This document shows positions 28,118-36,984 of a DNA stretch of 64,000 nucleotides, one piece after another. A program made the position numbers and the translations under genes. Below the pieces are notes generated by a model. It saw only the letters and a program-made list of their open reading frames with translations, did not search any database and was not told the DNA's origin. This stretch comes from a bacterium. Lineage in GTDB: Bacteria > Armatimonadota > JACIXR01. The DNA is taken from contig JACIXR010000006.1 of the NCBI GenBank assembly GCA_014360495.1, forward strand, positions 124,001 through 188,000, in the 5' to 3' direction. Within the stretch, counting starts at the first letter, position 1, and every line of letters starts with the position of its first letter.

Positions 28118-28874
28118 CCCCTGGTAAATCTTGTTTAAAGGAGAGCATACCGAAACCGCAGGCGTTGTGCTCTCCTAAGCCGACATCATAGGCGAGATTA
28201 ATGAGGTGGTTATCTCCTCTAATGATTAGTTCCATATCCCAGCCGCGCACATCTATTCCCTTGATTTTGAAGAGACGGGAGCGGAAGGGGGGCTTAACTT
28301 CAATATCAAGCTCACCTGGAGGGAGCCAAAAGGCTTCTGCTTTGTTTAAGAGGTTATCTTTAAGGAGTTTGGGGAAGAGTTCCTCATCTGGGGAGAGGTA
28401 TCTTTTGAGGAATTTCTCACCTTGTTTAAATCCTGTGGAGACGGAGATAGGGGAGAGGGTGGAGAAATGGGAGGTTTGGGGGAAGGAGGGGTTGGAGATG
28501 GAGAGGACTTGGAGGATTTCAACTTCATGTGGTCCGAGTTTAATGGAGGGGAAGTGGAGGAGTTGTTCGGCAAGGAGTTGGCATATGAGTTGGACCGGGG
28601 AGGAGATGAACCATTTGATTTCCCCTTTAACAAGGAGCCCTTTTTTGATAGCTTTTTTATTTGATGGGTAGAGGAGGGAGAAGTTGAAGGGTTTATAGCG
28701 TTTATTTTTCAGGCTAACACCTTCTTGGTGGAGCCAAGAGGCGAAGTTTTGGCTTTTAGCGCCGATGAGGCGATAGATGAGACCTCTGAGCCAATCTAAG
28801 TAATTCCAAGGGAGGAGAATCTCCCTAGGGGTAGAGAAGACAACCATCAATCTCATATTTGAAAGTTTTACCAT
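28083..28874 (-). CDS. cas6: Cas6 endoribonuclease of the type I-B operon
   Basis: A 263-residue Cas6 heading the I-B operon. It has MRLMVVFSTPREILLPWNYL, the mid-protein LSPISVSTGF and the glycine-rich loop DVGLGEHNACGFGMLSF. It probably processes the repeat shared by CRISPR-2, -3 and -4, and by necessity may also supply crRNAs to the III-A complex, which has no cas6. The start could also be the ATG six codons later (MRLMVV). It begins about 150 bases left of decayed CRISPR-4 repeats. Confidence 0.9.
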   Translation of the reverse strand: MVKLSNMRLMVVFSTPREILLPWNYLDWLRGLIYRLIGAKSQNFASWLHQEGVSLKNKRYKPFNFSLLYPSNKKAIKKGLLVKGEIKWFISSPVQLICQLLAEQLLHFPSIKLGPHEVEILQVLSISNPSFPQTSHFSTLSPISVSTGFKQGEKFLKRYLSPDEELFPKLLKDNLLNKAEAFWLPPGELDIEVKPPFRSRLFKIKGIDVRGWDMELIIRGDNHLINLAYDVGLGEHNACGFGMLSFKQDLPGGESLANHHPIL

Positions 28875-29024
28875 TTTTTAAGAATTTAATCAATATCTTA
28901 CGAAAACACAGTTCGCTAATAAAGAAATAAAAGCGAGGGTTGGGCAGGGATTTCGTGAGCTTTGAGAGCCTTTTCCTCTTTCACTACACGGAAAGCGATA
29001 AGGGGAAAGGGGAAAAAGGGAATG

Positions 29025-29054
29025 GTTCATATTCCAAAATGGTTCGATTAAGCC
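29025..29054 (-). repeat. Decayed CRISPR-4 repeat, outermost
   Basis: About 20 of 30 positions match the shared repeat, best in ATTCCA and ATGGTTCGATT. It is followed by CCCCTCTATATAT, a motif that recurs after the next decayed repeat. It marks an old end of CRISPR-4 that has been mutating. Apart from the decayed repeats, 28875-29225 contains no gene. Confidence 0.6.
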
Positions 29055-29157
29055 CCCTCTATATATTTATACCATATCCCGGCGATACTTACTTCCACAC
29101 CACCGCAATCCCATTAATACCCCTCTAATAAATAATTATAACATTTTCGTGCCAACA

Positions 29158-29187
29158 CTGACCACTCCACCATCGTTTAACTGAGTT
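29158..29187 (-). repeat. Decayed CRISPR-4 repeat, second
   Basis: The pattern CCAcTCCACcATcGTTtaAcTGAG keeps register with the shared repeat with several substitutions. A 39-base interval separates it from the first good repeat of CRISPR-4 at 29226, the normal spacer size. Confidence 0.6.
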
Positions 29188-29225
29188 CCCCTCTATATAT
29201 ATTATACCATAATGAGGTCACACTA

Positions 29226-31266
29226 ATCTCCATTCCACAATGGTTCGATTGAGACGGGGAGTGTGAAGAGACCCCTAAGTTGGTAGAGGTTGTTTATTAT
29301 TTCCATTCCACTATGGTTCGATTGAGACCTGGTTTCAGTCAGTGCTGTGGAGTTTGTCCTTGATGATTTCCATTCCACTATGGTTCGATTGAGACACGGC
29401 GTCAGGCACCCGATCATCCGTGCAGATACCAGATTTCCATTCCACAATGGTTCGATTGAGACCAACAAGATGAAATCCCCATAAGACCATTTGAGATTGA
29501 TTTTCCATTCCACTATGGTTCGATTGAGACAGAGCGAGTATCTGGTGCTGGAGATTTCTAACTGCGTTTATTTCCATTCCACTATGGTTCGATTGAGACA
29601 CAAGTGCCAAGAGAATGTTGAGACAGATGATTGAGCAATTTCCATTCCACTATGGTTCGATTGAGACCCGGACAATTTCTGCTGAGGAAGTCGCACCCGA
29701 GGTATTTCCATTCCACAATGATTCGATTGAGACGAAAAGTTGAGGGGGTATACTGGCAATTGTGTAGAGTTTTCCATTCCACTATGGTTCGATTGAGACG
29801 AGGAAAAGGAAAAAAAGACTTGACGCTGACTTGCTTTTTTTCCATTCCACTATGGTTCGATTGAGACCAAACCTCCCTTTTCTTTTTTTTCGTCCACTTA
29901 AAGTTTTCCATTCCACTATGGTTCGATTGAGACATGGACAAAGGCGGAGGGGAGGTTTGAGTGGCATTGATTTCCATTCCACTATGGTTCGATTGAGACT
30001 TTGCTGGGTGTCCAAATCTTCAAGCTGAAGGATTACTGTAAAGGATTTCCATTCCACTATGGTTCGATTGAGACCGACATCAAACGTGCACTCGCTCAGG
30101 CGAAGGGGATATAATTTCCATTCCACTATGGTTCGATTGAGACAATGGAAATGCATACCTTTCCAAGTCTATTTCATCTTCCTTTTCAAATTTCCATTCC
30201 ACTATGGTTCGATTGAGACGCAAATATTCCCTATCCACCCCCCTCAGACTTTTCCCTATTTCCATTCCACTATGGTTCGATTGAGACTTTGAGCATATTG
30301 ACCATCACATTGTGGCGGATATGTATATCGCAGATTTCCATTCCACTATGGTTCGATTGAGACCAAATCTGCGCTTGCGATAATCCACCACCCGGAGGTG
30401 GCTCAATTTCCATTCCACTATGGTTCGATTGAGACGGAGCGGGCGCACTGGGGGCGCTTGCGGGCATCCTACCTATTTCCATTCCACTATGGTTCGATTG
30501 AGACTGGGGACAAGTTTCATTGTTATGGGTGTGGCTTTGGAATTTCCATTCCACTATGGTTCGATTGAGACTTGTCAGGAGGAGTTGATTAGCCAACACA
30601 ACTACTGATTTCCATTCCACTATGGTTCGATTGAGACCGTAATCCAATTGCAAAAGTTTATATGGAATTGGATGGTTGATTTCCATTCCACTATGGTTCG
30701 ATTGAGACGAGGAACCACATCAGTGGTGAGCGACTTTCTACCCCATTTCCATTCCACTATGGTTCGATTGAGACCGGAGTATGAGCCATTCCAAGCCTCG
30801 ACCAGCAAGGATGTCATAGATTTCCATTCCACTATGGTTCGATTGAGACGCGGGGCGAGACGCAATTTATTCCATATATAAGTGCAGATTTCCATTCCAC
30901 TATGGTTCGATTGAGACGCTACGAGAAGGACCAACTTGATTATGAGATGGACCTATTTCCATTCCACTATGGTTCGATTGAGACAAGTATGGGAAGTGGT
31001 ATATGAAGTGTCTTTTTGAATACGATGATTTCCATTCCACTATGGTTCGATTGAGACACTTTGACCTTAGCAAAGGAATAGAGGAAAAGAAAATCATTTC
31101 CATTCCACTATGGTTCGATTGAGACTCGTTGTAAAAGGCAATGTCCACATAGGGAAGAGCGTATCAATTTCCATTCCACTATGGTTCGATTGAGACAGTT
31201 TCCTTACTGTCCCCTTTCGGGGCAGTTTGAGGAGTGATTTCCATTCCACTATGGTTCGATTGAGAC
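29226..31266 (-). CRISPR. CRISPR-4: 30 repeats upstream of the type I-B operon
   Basis: Thirty repeats of the same unit as CRISPR-2 and -3, with spacers of about 35-46 bases. Variants cluster at the left (CACAATGG at 29226, 29433 and 29704), as expected for the old end; repeats near the leader are uniform. The leader and promoter are at right. The leader-proximal spacer (31197-31236) overlaps in sequence with a CRISPR-2 spacer. Confidence 0.97.
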
Positions 31267-31660
31267 CCAGTTTTCACACTGTTATTTTTATTTATTTTCA
31301 ATCTTCTTTTATTAATTATATCATCAAATATATATTATGCAACTATTTTCTTTTAGAAATTCTTTTCTTCAATCTTTTTCCCTCTCTCCCTTTACTTTTC
31401 TCTAACTCAATTTTTCCCTATTTTCCAAAAATCCCCGATAACGCATTTTCCCTTAGGAGGTCTTTGGAAATTGATTTTTAAAAAATCCCTTTAATATTTG
31501 CAAATATCAACAAGTTGAAAGACAATTACCTAATTAAAGCTATATTTTTGTCTTATATCATTAAATATCATCAAAAATCCTCTAAAATCACAAAATTGAG
31601 GTTTACATTTTTGAAATAAAACCAAATGGTGTTACGAATTTTCTCGCGATCTTTGGAAAT
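31267..31660 (-). promoter_or_regulatory. CRISPR-4 leader with promoter
   Basis: The same 394-bp block as the CRISPR-2 leader, equal in length, with only three differences seen. The promoter on the - strand is TTGCAT (31342-31337) and TATAAT (31320-31315). Its right boundary ends at TCTTTGGAAAT, the same point as in CRISPR-2, after which the sequences differ completely. Confidence 0.85.
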
Positions 31661-31678
31661 CTTCAGCTCATTGCCCTG

Positions 31679-32617
31679 TTACTTGCTCAATGTCTCTACG
31701 AAGAGATTGAGAAATCTCTCTACATCCACATCTACGCAAACTTCGGCGTTGGGCTCCCCGCTCGTCCCCACTATCATCCCCTTCGTATAACCCCCCTCCA
31801 GCTCTACCGCTAAGCTCCTTTCCTCTTTCTTGACTAAGCTCTCATCCAAGATAATGGCGCAGGCAAGGGGGTCATGGAGAATGGGCGTTCCGTCAGCCCA
31901 TCCCGCTTTTCGGAGAAAATCCTCCACTAACTCGCCAAGAAATGGATGCTTCGCTTTTATCTTCGCTTGCCCCTCCCTGCTTAATGGACAACGCATGGTA
32001 ACATCTAAGCCAACGAATACCGGCTTTATCCCCGATTCCATTATCACTTCCCCAGCATAAGGGTCCCTTATAACATTGTATTCCACATAGGGTTTATTAA
32101 AACATCCCGCCATTGCAACATATTTTTTCAGTTTCTTGAATGTTTGGGGGTCGGAAAGATAGGCTACGGCAGCGTTTGACATGGCTCCAATCGTGAGGAG
32201 AACGAGATTGCCATCGTATTTCTTTATTGCGGAAAGGATTCCCTGGGGAGCATTATCCCTCACTTCTCCCTTGTATTTCCCATCCGGCTCACGCGGATAT
32301 GTCAGGCTTGCATCGCCCCTGCGCGGTCCTCCTCCCCATAATATCGGCTTCCCCCAGCCTCTATATATCGGTATGTCCTCCCTGCCCCACTTCTGAAGAA
32401 GCCATTGGAGAGTGGCAACTCTCTTCTCATTGGGGTCGTCAACGACGCTTATCCCCACGATGTTGAACTCGGGACGACATATAGCGAAGGATATGGCTAA
32501 GGCGTCATCTATGTCGCTTCCTATGTCGGTGTCTATCCAGAGGTTTATCTTCTCTCCCTGGGAAAGGGAGGGAAGGACGAGAAGTGATGAGGCAAGGAAG
32601 AATAAGTTCTTTTTCAT
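31679..32617 (-). CDS. Secreted nucleoside hydrolase (inosine-uridine type)
   Basis: A 312-residue protein with a signal peptide (LFFLASSLLVLPSLSQG). The calcium-binding motif LWIDTDIGSDIDDALAISFA is the hallmark of nucleoside hydrolases, which split the N-glycosidic bond of ribonucleosides; ILHDPLACAIIL near residue 245 supplies the conserved His-Asp. Export suggests salvage of extracellular nucleosides or a related glycoside. GGAGGA precedes the ATG. It is the first gene to the right of the CRISPR region, in convergent arrangement with none. Confidence 0.85.
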   Translation of the reverse strand: MKKNLFFLASSLLVLPSLSQGEKINLWIDTDIGSDIDDALAISFAICRPEFNIVGISVVDDPNEKRVATLQWLLQKWGREDIPIYRGWGKPILWGGGPRRGDASLTYPREPDGKYKGEVRDNAPQGILSAIKKYDGNLVLLTIGAMSNAAVAYLSDPQTFKKLKKYVAMAGCFNKPYVEYNVIRDPYAGEVIMESGIKPVFVGLDVTMRCPLSREGQAKIKAKHPFLGELVEDFLRKAGWADGTPILHDPLACAIILDESLVKKEERSLAVELEGGYTKGMIVGTSGEPNAEVCVDVDVERFLNLFVETLSK

Positions 32618-32743
32618 TTCAGTCCTCCTTTCAGGGAAATCTTTTATTTATTAAAAGATAAAGGTGGATTGAGGTCAAGGGGTTTTGGTGATTGTTTAGT
32701 CGCTTCGCTCCTTGCGATGAGAGAAAAGTTGCCTCATTACTCC

Positions 32744-32772
32744 TTGCGTTAATCCCTGCTAATTTTTATAAT
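32744..32772 (+). promoter_or_regulatory. Promoter of the alpha/beta hydrolase gene, apparently leaderless
   Basis: TTGCGT (32744-32749) and TATAAT (32767-32772) have 17-base spacing. The ATG at 32782 lies only 9 bases beyond the -10 box and has no ribosome-binding site, which suggests a leaderless mRNA. Confidence 0.65.
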
Positions 32773-32781
32773 GTCATTACT

Positions 32782-33552
32782 ATGAGGGAAGAGTTCGTTT
32801 CCTTCTATAACAAGAATGAGCGCATTGTTGGTATGTTGCACATCGCGGGAGAGAAGACTCCTGCTGTTGTGATGTGCCATGGCTTCACCGGTCAGAGGAT
32901 GGAAGCCCATTTTCTCTTCGTGAAAACGGCGAGGAGATTAGCGGAAAATGGTATCTCTGTCCTGCGTTTTGACTTCCGAGGCTCGGGAGAAAGCGAAGGT
33001 AAATTTGAGGATATGACGATTGAGGAGGAAATCTCCGACGCATATACCGCCCTTCATTTCCTTCTTATGCAGGATTTCGTGGACTACAATAGAGTTGGCA
33101 TCGTGGGGCTAAGTATGGGAGGTTGCGTTTCCGCCTGCCTTGCGGGTAGGGTAAAGAATCTCCTCAAATCGGTTGTTCTCTGGTCCGCGGCTTATAAGCC
33201 GAAACAGGACCTCTCGGCAATTCTCACACCGGATGTCAAGGAATCCTTGGAGAAGTTCGGCTACATAAACATGGGAGGAAATAAGGTTGGGAGGAGATTC
33301 TTTGAGATACTCCCTCAAATCGACCCCATAGAGGAAATAGTAAAATTCCCTGGCGCTGTTCTTCTCGTTCACGGAGAGGCTGATTTCATCCCCTACTCCC
33401 AAGCGGAGGAATGCTATGAGAGATTGAAAGAGCGTAAGGAAGGAAAGGCGAAGCTTCATATCGTCAAGGGCGCTGACCACACCTTCTCCTCGCCGGAATG
33501 GGAAGACGAGGTCATAAACCTCACGGTGGAATGGTTTAAGGAAACACTTTGA
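32782..33552 (+). CDS. Alpha/beta hydrolase (serine esterase/peptidase S33-like)
   Basis: About 256 residues from the ATG at 32782; an upstream in-frame ATG at 32692 would overlap the promoter. The fold signatures are VVMCHGFTGQRMEAHF (oxyanion region), RFDFRGSGESEG, the nucleophile elbow GLSMGG, VHGEADFIPY with the acid residue, and GADHTF with the catalytic His. Related enzymes hydrolyse feruloyl or acetyl esters on plant polysaccharides or act on small esters. No signal peptide, so cytoplasmic. Substrate unknown. Confidence 0.8.
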   Translation: MREEFVSFYNKNERIVGMLHIAGEKTPAVVMCHGFTGQRMEAHFLFVKTARRLAENGISVLRFDFRGSGESEGKFEDMTIEEEISDAYTALHFLLMQDFVDYNRVGIVGLSMGGCVSACLAGRVKNLLKSVVLWSAAYKPKQDLSAILTPDVKESLEKFGYINMGGNKVGRRFFEILPQIDPIEEIVKFPGAVLLVHGEADFIPYSQAEECYERLKERKEGKAKLHIVKGADHTFSSPEWEDEVINLTVEWFKETL

Positions 33553-33576
33553 GTTTGAAGGAGGAATAAAGCCTCT

Positions 33577-34692
33577 TTGCCGACGATATTCCTTAAAAGA
33601 GGGAAGGTTCTCTCAATCATAAAAGAGAGGGAGAATCTTCAAGAGATAGAGGTTGAGATAGGGAAAAGAAAGGAGAAAGCGTATAATTTTCCCCATTTAA
33701 TGGGAACTGTTAAAGTGGGGGATAGGGTTCTTTTGAACACGACGGCTGTGGAGCTTGCCCTTGGGACTGGTGGTTATCATTTCGTCGTCGCCAATCTGAG
33801 CAAGCCCTCCTTTACCCATCAGGATAAGGGACACATAATGAAGCTTCGCTATACTCCTCTTCAGTTCGCTGTTTTATCAACGGAGGAAGAAGGGAATCCA
33901 ATGAGGGAGGCGTTTGATTCCTTCAAGAGCCTCCGACACATTCCTGTGGTTTGTTGCATCCTTCATAGCCAGATAGCGGGTGTTGCCGCTGGGGCGAGGT
34001 ATAAACATCCACAGGCTAAAATCGCCTACATAATGACGGATTCCGCTTGCCTCCCACTTCCCTTGAGCGACCTGGTTTATGCTTTAAAGAAGGAGGGATT
34101 CATAGACGCAACTATAACCTGTGGGCAAGCCTTCGGTGGGGATTATGAGGCGGTCAATATATATTCCGCTTTAGCGATTGCCCATAAAGTGGCGGGAGCC
34201 AACATCGTGATAGTTTCTCAGGGACCGGGCAATGTGGGAACGCGGACGCGGCTCGGCTTCTCGGGAATAGACCAGGTGATAGCTCTGAACGCGGCTTATA
34301 CTCTGGGCGGGATGCCAATCGCTTGTTTGAGGATAAGTTTCGCCGAGGAGAGATTGAGGCATTTCGGTCTCTCCCATCATTCGCGTGCCATCCTCGGTGA
34401 TTTGTCTTTGGTTTCCGCTATCGTCCCTCTTCCCATCTTGCCCAAGGATAAGATGCTTCTCTTGAAGGATTATCTCACGGGTTCAAATATCATTGGGAGG
34501 CATAGAGTTGTTGTTGAGGATGGAGAGCCTGCCCTAACGCTTTTAAGGGAGCATGAGATAAGCGTTAAGACGATGGGTAGGGGATTGGAGGAGGATAGGG
34601 AATTCTTCCTTGCAGCTGGTGCGGCGGGGATAGTGGCTGCGAAACTTCTCAGGAAGGAGTCTCTCACTTACTGGGAAAGTTATGGATTGTGA
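33577..34692 (+). CDS. DUF3866 family protein
   Basis: A 371-residue protein starting at TTG, 11 bases after GGAGGA. Segments such as GDRVLLNTTAVELALGTGGYHFVVAN, split here between VELALGTGG and YHFVVAN, and the QGPGNVGTRTRLGFSGIDQ region are typical of DUF3866, a family without an established function found in Actinobacteria, Chloroflexi-like and thermophilic lineages. It contains glycine-rich loops suggestive of nucleotide or cofactor binding. It follows the hydrolase by 24 bases and probably shares its transcript. Confidence 0.75.
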   Translation: MPTIFLKRGKVLSIIKERENLQEIEVEIGKRKEKAYNFPHLMGTVKVGDRVLLNTTAVELALGTGGYHFVVANLSKPSFTHQDKGHIMKLRYTPLQFAVLSTEEEGNPMREAFDSFKSLRHIPVVCCILHSQIAGVAAGARYKHPQAKIAYIMTDSACLPLPLSDLVYALKKEGFIDATITCGQAFGGDYEAVNIYSALAIAHKVAGANIVIVSQGPGNVGTRTRLGFSGIDQVIALNAAYTLGGMPIACLRISFAEERLRHFGLSHHSRAILGDLSLVSAIVPLPILPKDKMLLLKDYLTGSNIIGRHRVVVEDGEPALTLLREHEISVKTMGRGLEEDREFFLAAGAAGIVAAKLLRKESLTYWESYGL

Positions 34693-34710
34693 AAGCTTGG
34701 AGGTGAAAAG

Positions 34711-36018
34711 ATGAAAAGGATAAACTTCTTGTTTATATCTTTTATTCTCTCGTTGACAGTTATTCCCTCTTACCCCAGGGGAGCTTTATCCATTCTTCCC
34801 CAAAATCCCCATTATTTCGCTGACCCAAAGGGAAAGCCCCTTCTTTTAACCGGTCTTTATGTTTGGGATATCTTTTCTGACCCCACATTTGATTATAAAT
34901 CCTTCTTCCGTCGTCTTAAAGATAATTCCCTCAATTTCGCCCGTGTTTGGGTTATGTGGGGATGGGAGGAGGAGAATTGGCTCTGCCCCTATGAACGGAC
35001 GGGTCCGGGGTTGGCTAAGGATGGGAGACCGAAGTTCAACCTTGATAAATTCAATCAATTTTTCTTCAAACATCTAAAAGATGTTTTGGAGTCAGCGAGG
35101 AAGGAGGGGATTTATCTTCAGCTGGTGATATTTGATGCTTGGTGTTTAAAGAACTCAGGGGGGCACTGGGATAGGCACTGCTTCAATGGGGCGAATAATG
35201 TGAATGGGGTGAATGCAGATAAGAACGGCGATGGGAAGGGGTTGGAATTCTGTAGCTTGAAAGATGAGAAGATAGTGGCTTATCAGAGAAGGTTCATTGA
35301 TAAGCTGCTGGAGGTTTGCGCGCCTTATGAGAACATCTTCTTTGAGGTAGCGAATGAGAACTATTATGACAGGGAGTGGGAGGAGGAGATGGGGAGATAT
35401 ATCAAGGAGAAGGAAAAGGGGCGGAGGATAAGGCATTTGGTTATGCCATTGGATATGCCTAATCACGATGGCGCGGGGATAAAGGTTTGGAATCTTAAAG
35501 CTTTGAAAGATGGTTTTAGGAAGGCTTATGAGAAGTTCAATCAGCCTCTCATTATGGATACGGATGGGATAGGGGAACCGGAGGAGGATGTGATAAGGAG
35601 GGCTTTTTGGACTGCTTTCGTAAGCGGTGGGCATTTTGATTTCCTGGATAGCGCCTTATCACCGCAAACAGGTGGAGGGGCGTTGAATCCTCTTAGGGAA
35701 AGGGTTTATAAGCAGATGGGATATATAGCTCAGATAGGGAAGGGAGTGGAGTTTTGGAAAATGAAGCCGATGGACGAGGTGGTGGTAAAGGGGATGGCTT
35801 TCGCTTTAGGTGAGGCTGGTGAAAGCTATGTCGTTTACTTGCCCTATGGAGGAAGGATTCGGTTGAAGTTGGGAAGTTCGGGTCTTTTCCGCTATCGCTG
35901 GTTTAATCCGAGGGAGGGGATTTTTAAAGGTGAGGGGATGTTCAAAGGGGATAGAGCCCATTATTTCACTTCGCCAGGCGATGGCGACTGGGTGCTTCTG
36001 ATAGAGAAGGGGAAGTGA
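34711..36018 (+). CDS. Secreted TIM-barrel glycoside hydrolase-like protein
   Basis: A 435-residue protein with a signal peptide (INFLFISFILSLTVIPSYP) and AGGTG before the ATG. The barrel shows ARVWVMWGWEEENW and the motif FFEVANENYY, where Glu216 in ANE fits the acid/base residue of clan GH-A enzymes. The C-terminal 70 residues (YVVYLPYGGRIRLKLGSSGL onwards) form a small beta domain resembling the putative collagen-binding domain that follows DUF4038-type hydrolases. Substrate unknown; cell-wall polysaccharide is likely. Confidence 0.7.
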   Translation: MKRINFLFISFILSLTVIPSYPRGALSILPQNPHYFADPKGKPLLLTGLYVWDIFSDPTFDYKSFFRRLKDNSLNFARVWVMWGWEEENWLCPYERTGPGLAKDGRPKFNLDKFNQFFFKHLKDVLESARKEGIYLQLVIFDAWCLKNSGGHWDRHCFNGANNVNGVNADKNGDGKGLEFCSLKDEKIVAYQRRFIDKLLEVCAPYENIFFEVANENYYDREWEEEMGRYIKEKEKGRRIRHLVMPLDMPNHDGAGIKVWNLKALKDGFRKAYEKFNQPLIMDTDGIGEPEEDVIRRAFWTAFVSGGHFDFLDSALSPQTGGGALNPLRERVYKQMGYIAQIGKGVEFWKMKPMDEVVVKGMAFALGEAGESYVVYLPYGGRIRLKLGSSGLFRYRWFNPREGIFKGEGMFKGDRAHYFTSPGDGDWVLLIEKGK

Positions 36019-36087
36019 TATGGGAAAATTTTCCCCGGCGGCGAGGCGAAACAGTCGCTCTTTCGCTTATTTTCTTTGTAAATTCAG

Positions 36088-36972
36088 TTAGAGATAGATT
36101 ATCTCGCCTTTCTTCTGGGCAGATTGGCGCGCGAGGACGAGCGTCTTTATTATCTCCAGCGTCTCCTCTGGTGGGAAGGGAGGTTCCTTCGTTTCAACCA
36201 TTCTGAGGAATGCCCTCAGCATATTTGAGTAGAAATAGTCGCTATCCTCAACCCTTACCTCTCGCCAACCCTTCGTTCCATATAGATTCATCTGGAATAG
36301 ATAAGATATCTCCTTATAAACCGTTAGCACGAACTTCCTGCCATCTTCTTTCGTTATTATCACTATGTCTTTTCCTTCCTCACCGACATTCTGAACGCTC
36401 TTTATTCCCTGTCCAATGCACACATATAACTGCTCCATCGCGTGGATTCCGTAGAAGATTAAATCGCCGCTACAAATGCTATTTCCCGTTAAAATCTCAC
36501 CTATCTCTTCCTTTTTAGCGAGGAATTCCTCCACTTCCTTGGCGTATCTCAAAGCCGAGCAGGACATAAAGGGAGCTTTATATTCTCTCGCGAGATTGAT
36601 AATCTCTTCCGCTTCCTCAATTGAGGGTGAAAGGGGTTTGTCTACGAATGTAGGCAAGCCAGCTTTTAGGAAGGGAATAGCCCTTCTCTGATGCTTCATC
36701 GTTGTATCGTCAGCGATTATCACGCCATCTATTCCACCAATCATTTCCTCCATATCCTCCACGACATTCTCTATTCCGCAGATTTTCGCTATGAGTTCAG
36801 CTGATTCCCTATCTGGGTCCCAAATATGGGTTACCCTTGCTCCCTCCAATTTAGTTTTATAAAGGGGGAAATTATGCTTGCGAGCTAAATCCTCATCATA
36901 GCCATTGAACATCTCGGAGAAGCTTCTCGCGTGCCAAGCTTTCGCTCCTCCTACCATTCCGATTTTAAGCAT
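36088..36972 (-). CDS. Gfo/Idh/MocA family oxidoreductase
   Basis: A 294-residue NAD(P)-dependent oxidoreductase. It has LKIGMVGGAKAWHARSFSEM at the Rossmann start and KAGLPTFVDKPLSPSIEEAE, containing the catalytic-region DKP motif (usually EKP). Family members oxidise sugars or inositols. TAGGAGGCG precedes the ATG. It lies 12 bases downstream of a second Gfo/Idh/MocA gene, so the two are probably co-transcribed. Specific substrate cannot be read from the sequence. Confidence 0.85.
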   Translation of the reverse strand: MLKIGMVGGAKAWHARSFSEMFNGYDEDLARKHNFPLYKTKLEGARVTHIWDPDRESAELIAKICGIENVVEDMEEMIGGIDGVIIADDTTMKHQRRAIPFLKAGLPTFVDKPLSPSIEEAEEIINLAREYKAPFMSCSALRYAKEVEEFLAKKEEIGEILTGNSICSGDLIFYGIHAMEQLYVCIGQGIKSVQNVGEEGKDIVIITKEDGRKFVLTVYKEISYLFQMNLYGTKGWREVRVEDSDYFYSNMLRAFLRMVETKEPPFPPEETLEIIKTLVLARQSAQKKGEIIYL

Positions 36973-36984
36973 TTCATTCGCCTC

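Noticed and set aside
7896-29970. GGACAAAGCGG-like words shared by spacers of CRISPR-1, CRISPR-3 and CRISPR-4
   Set aside because: Only 11-13 bases, with differing flanks; chance or a common coding motif is enough.
12440-31266. GGTTCGATT in every repeat looks like a tRNA T-loop
   Set aside because: No acceptor, D or anticodon stems surround it; it is simply part of the CRISPR repeat.
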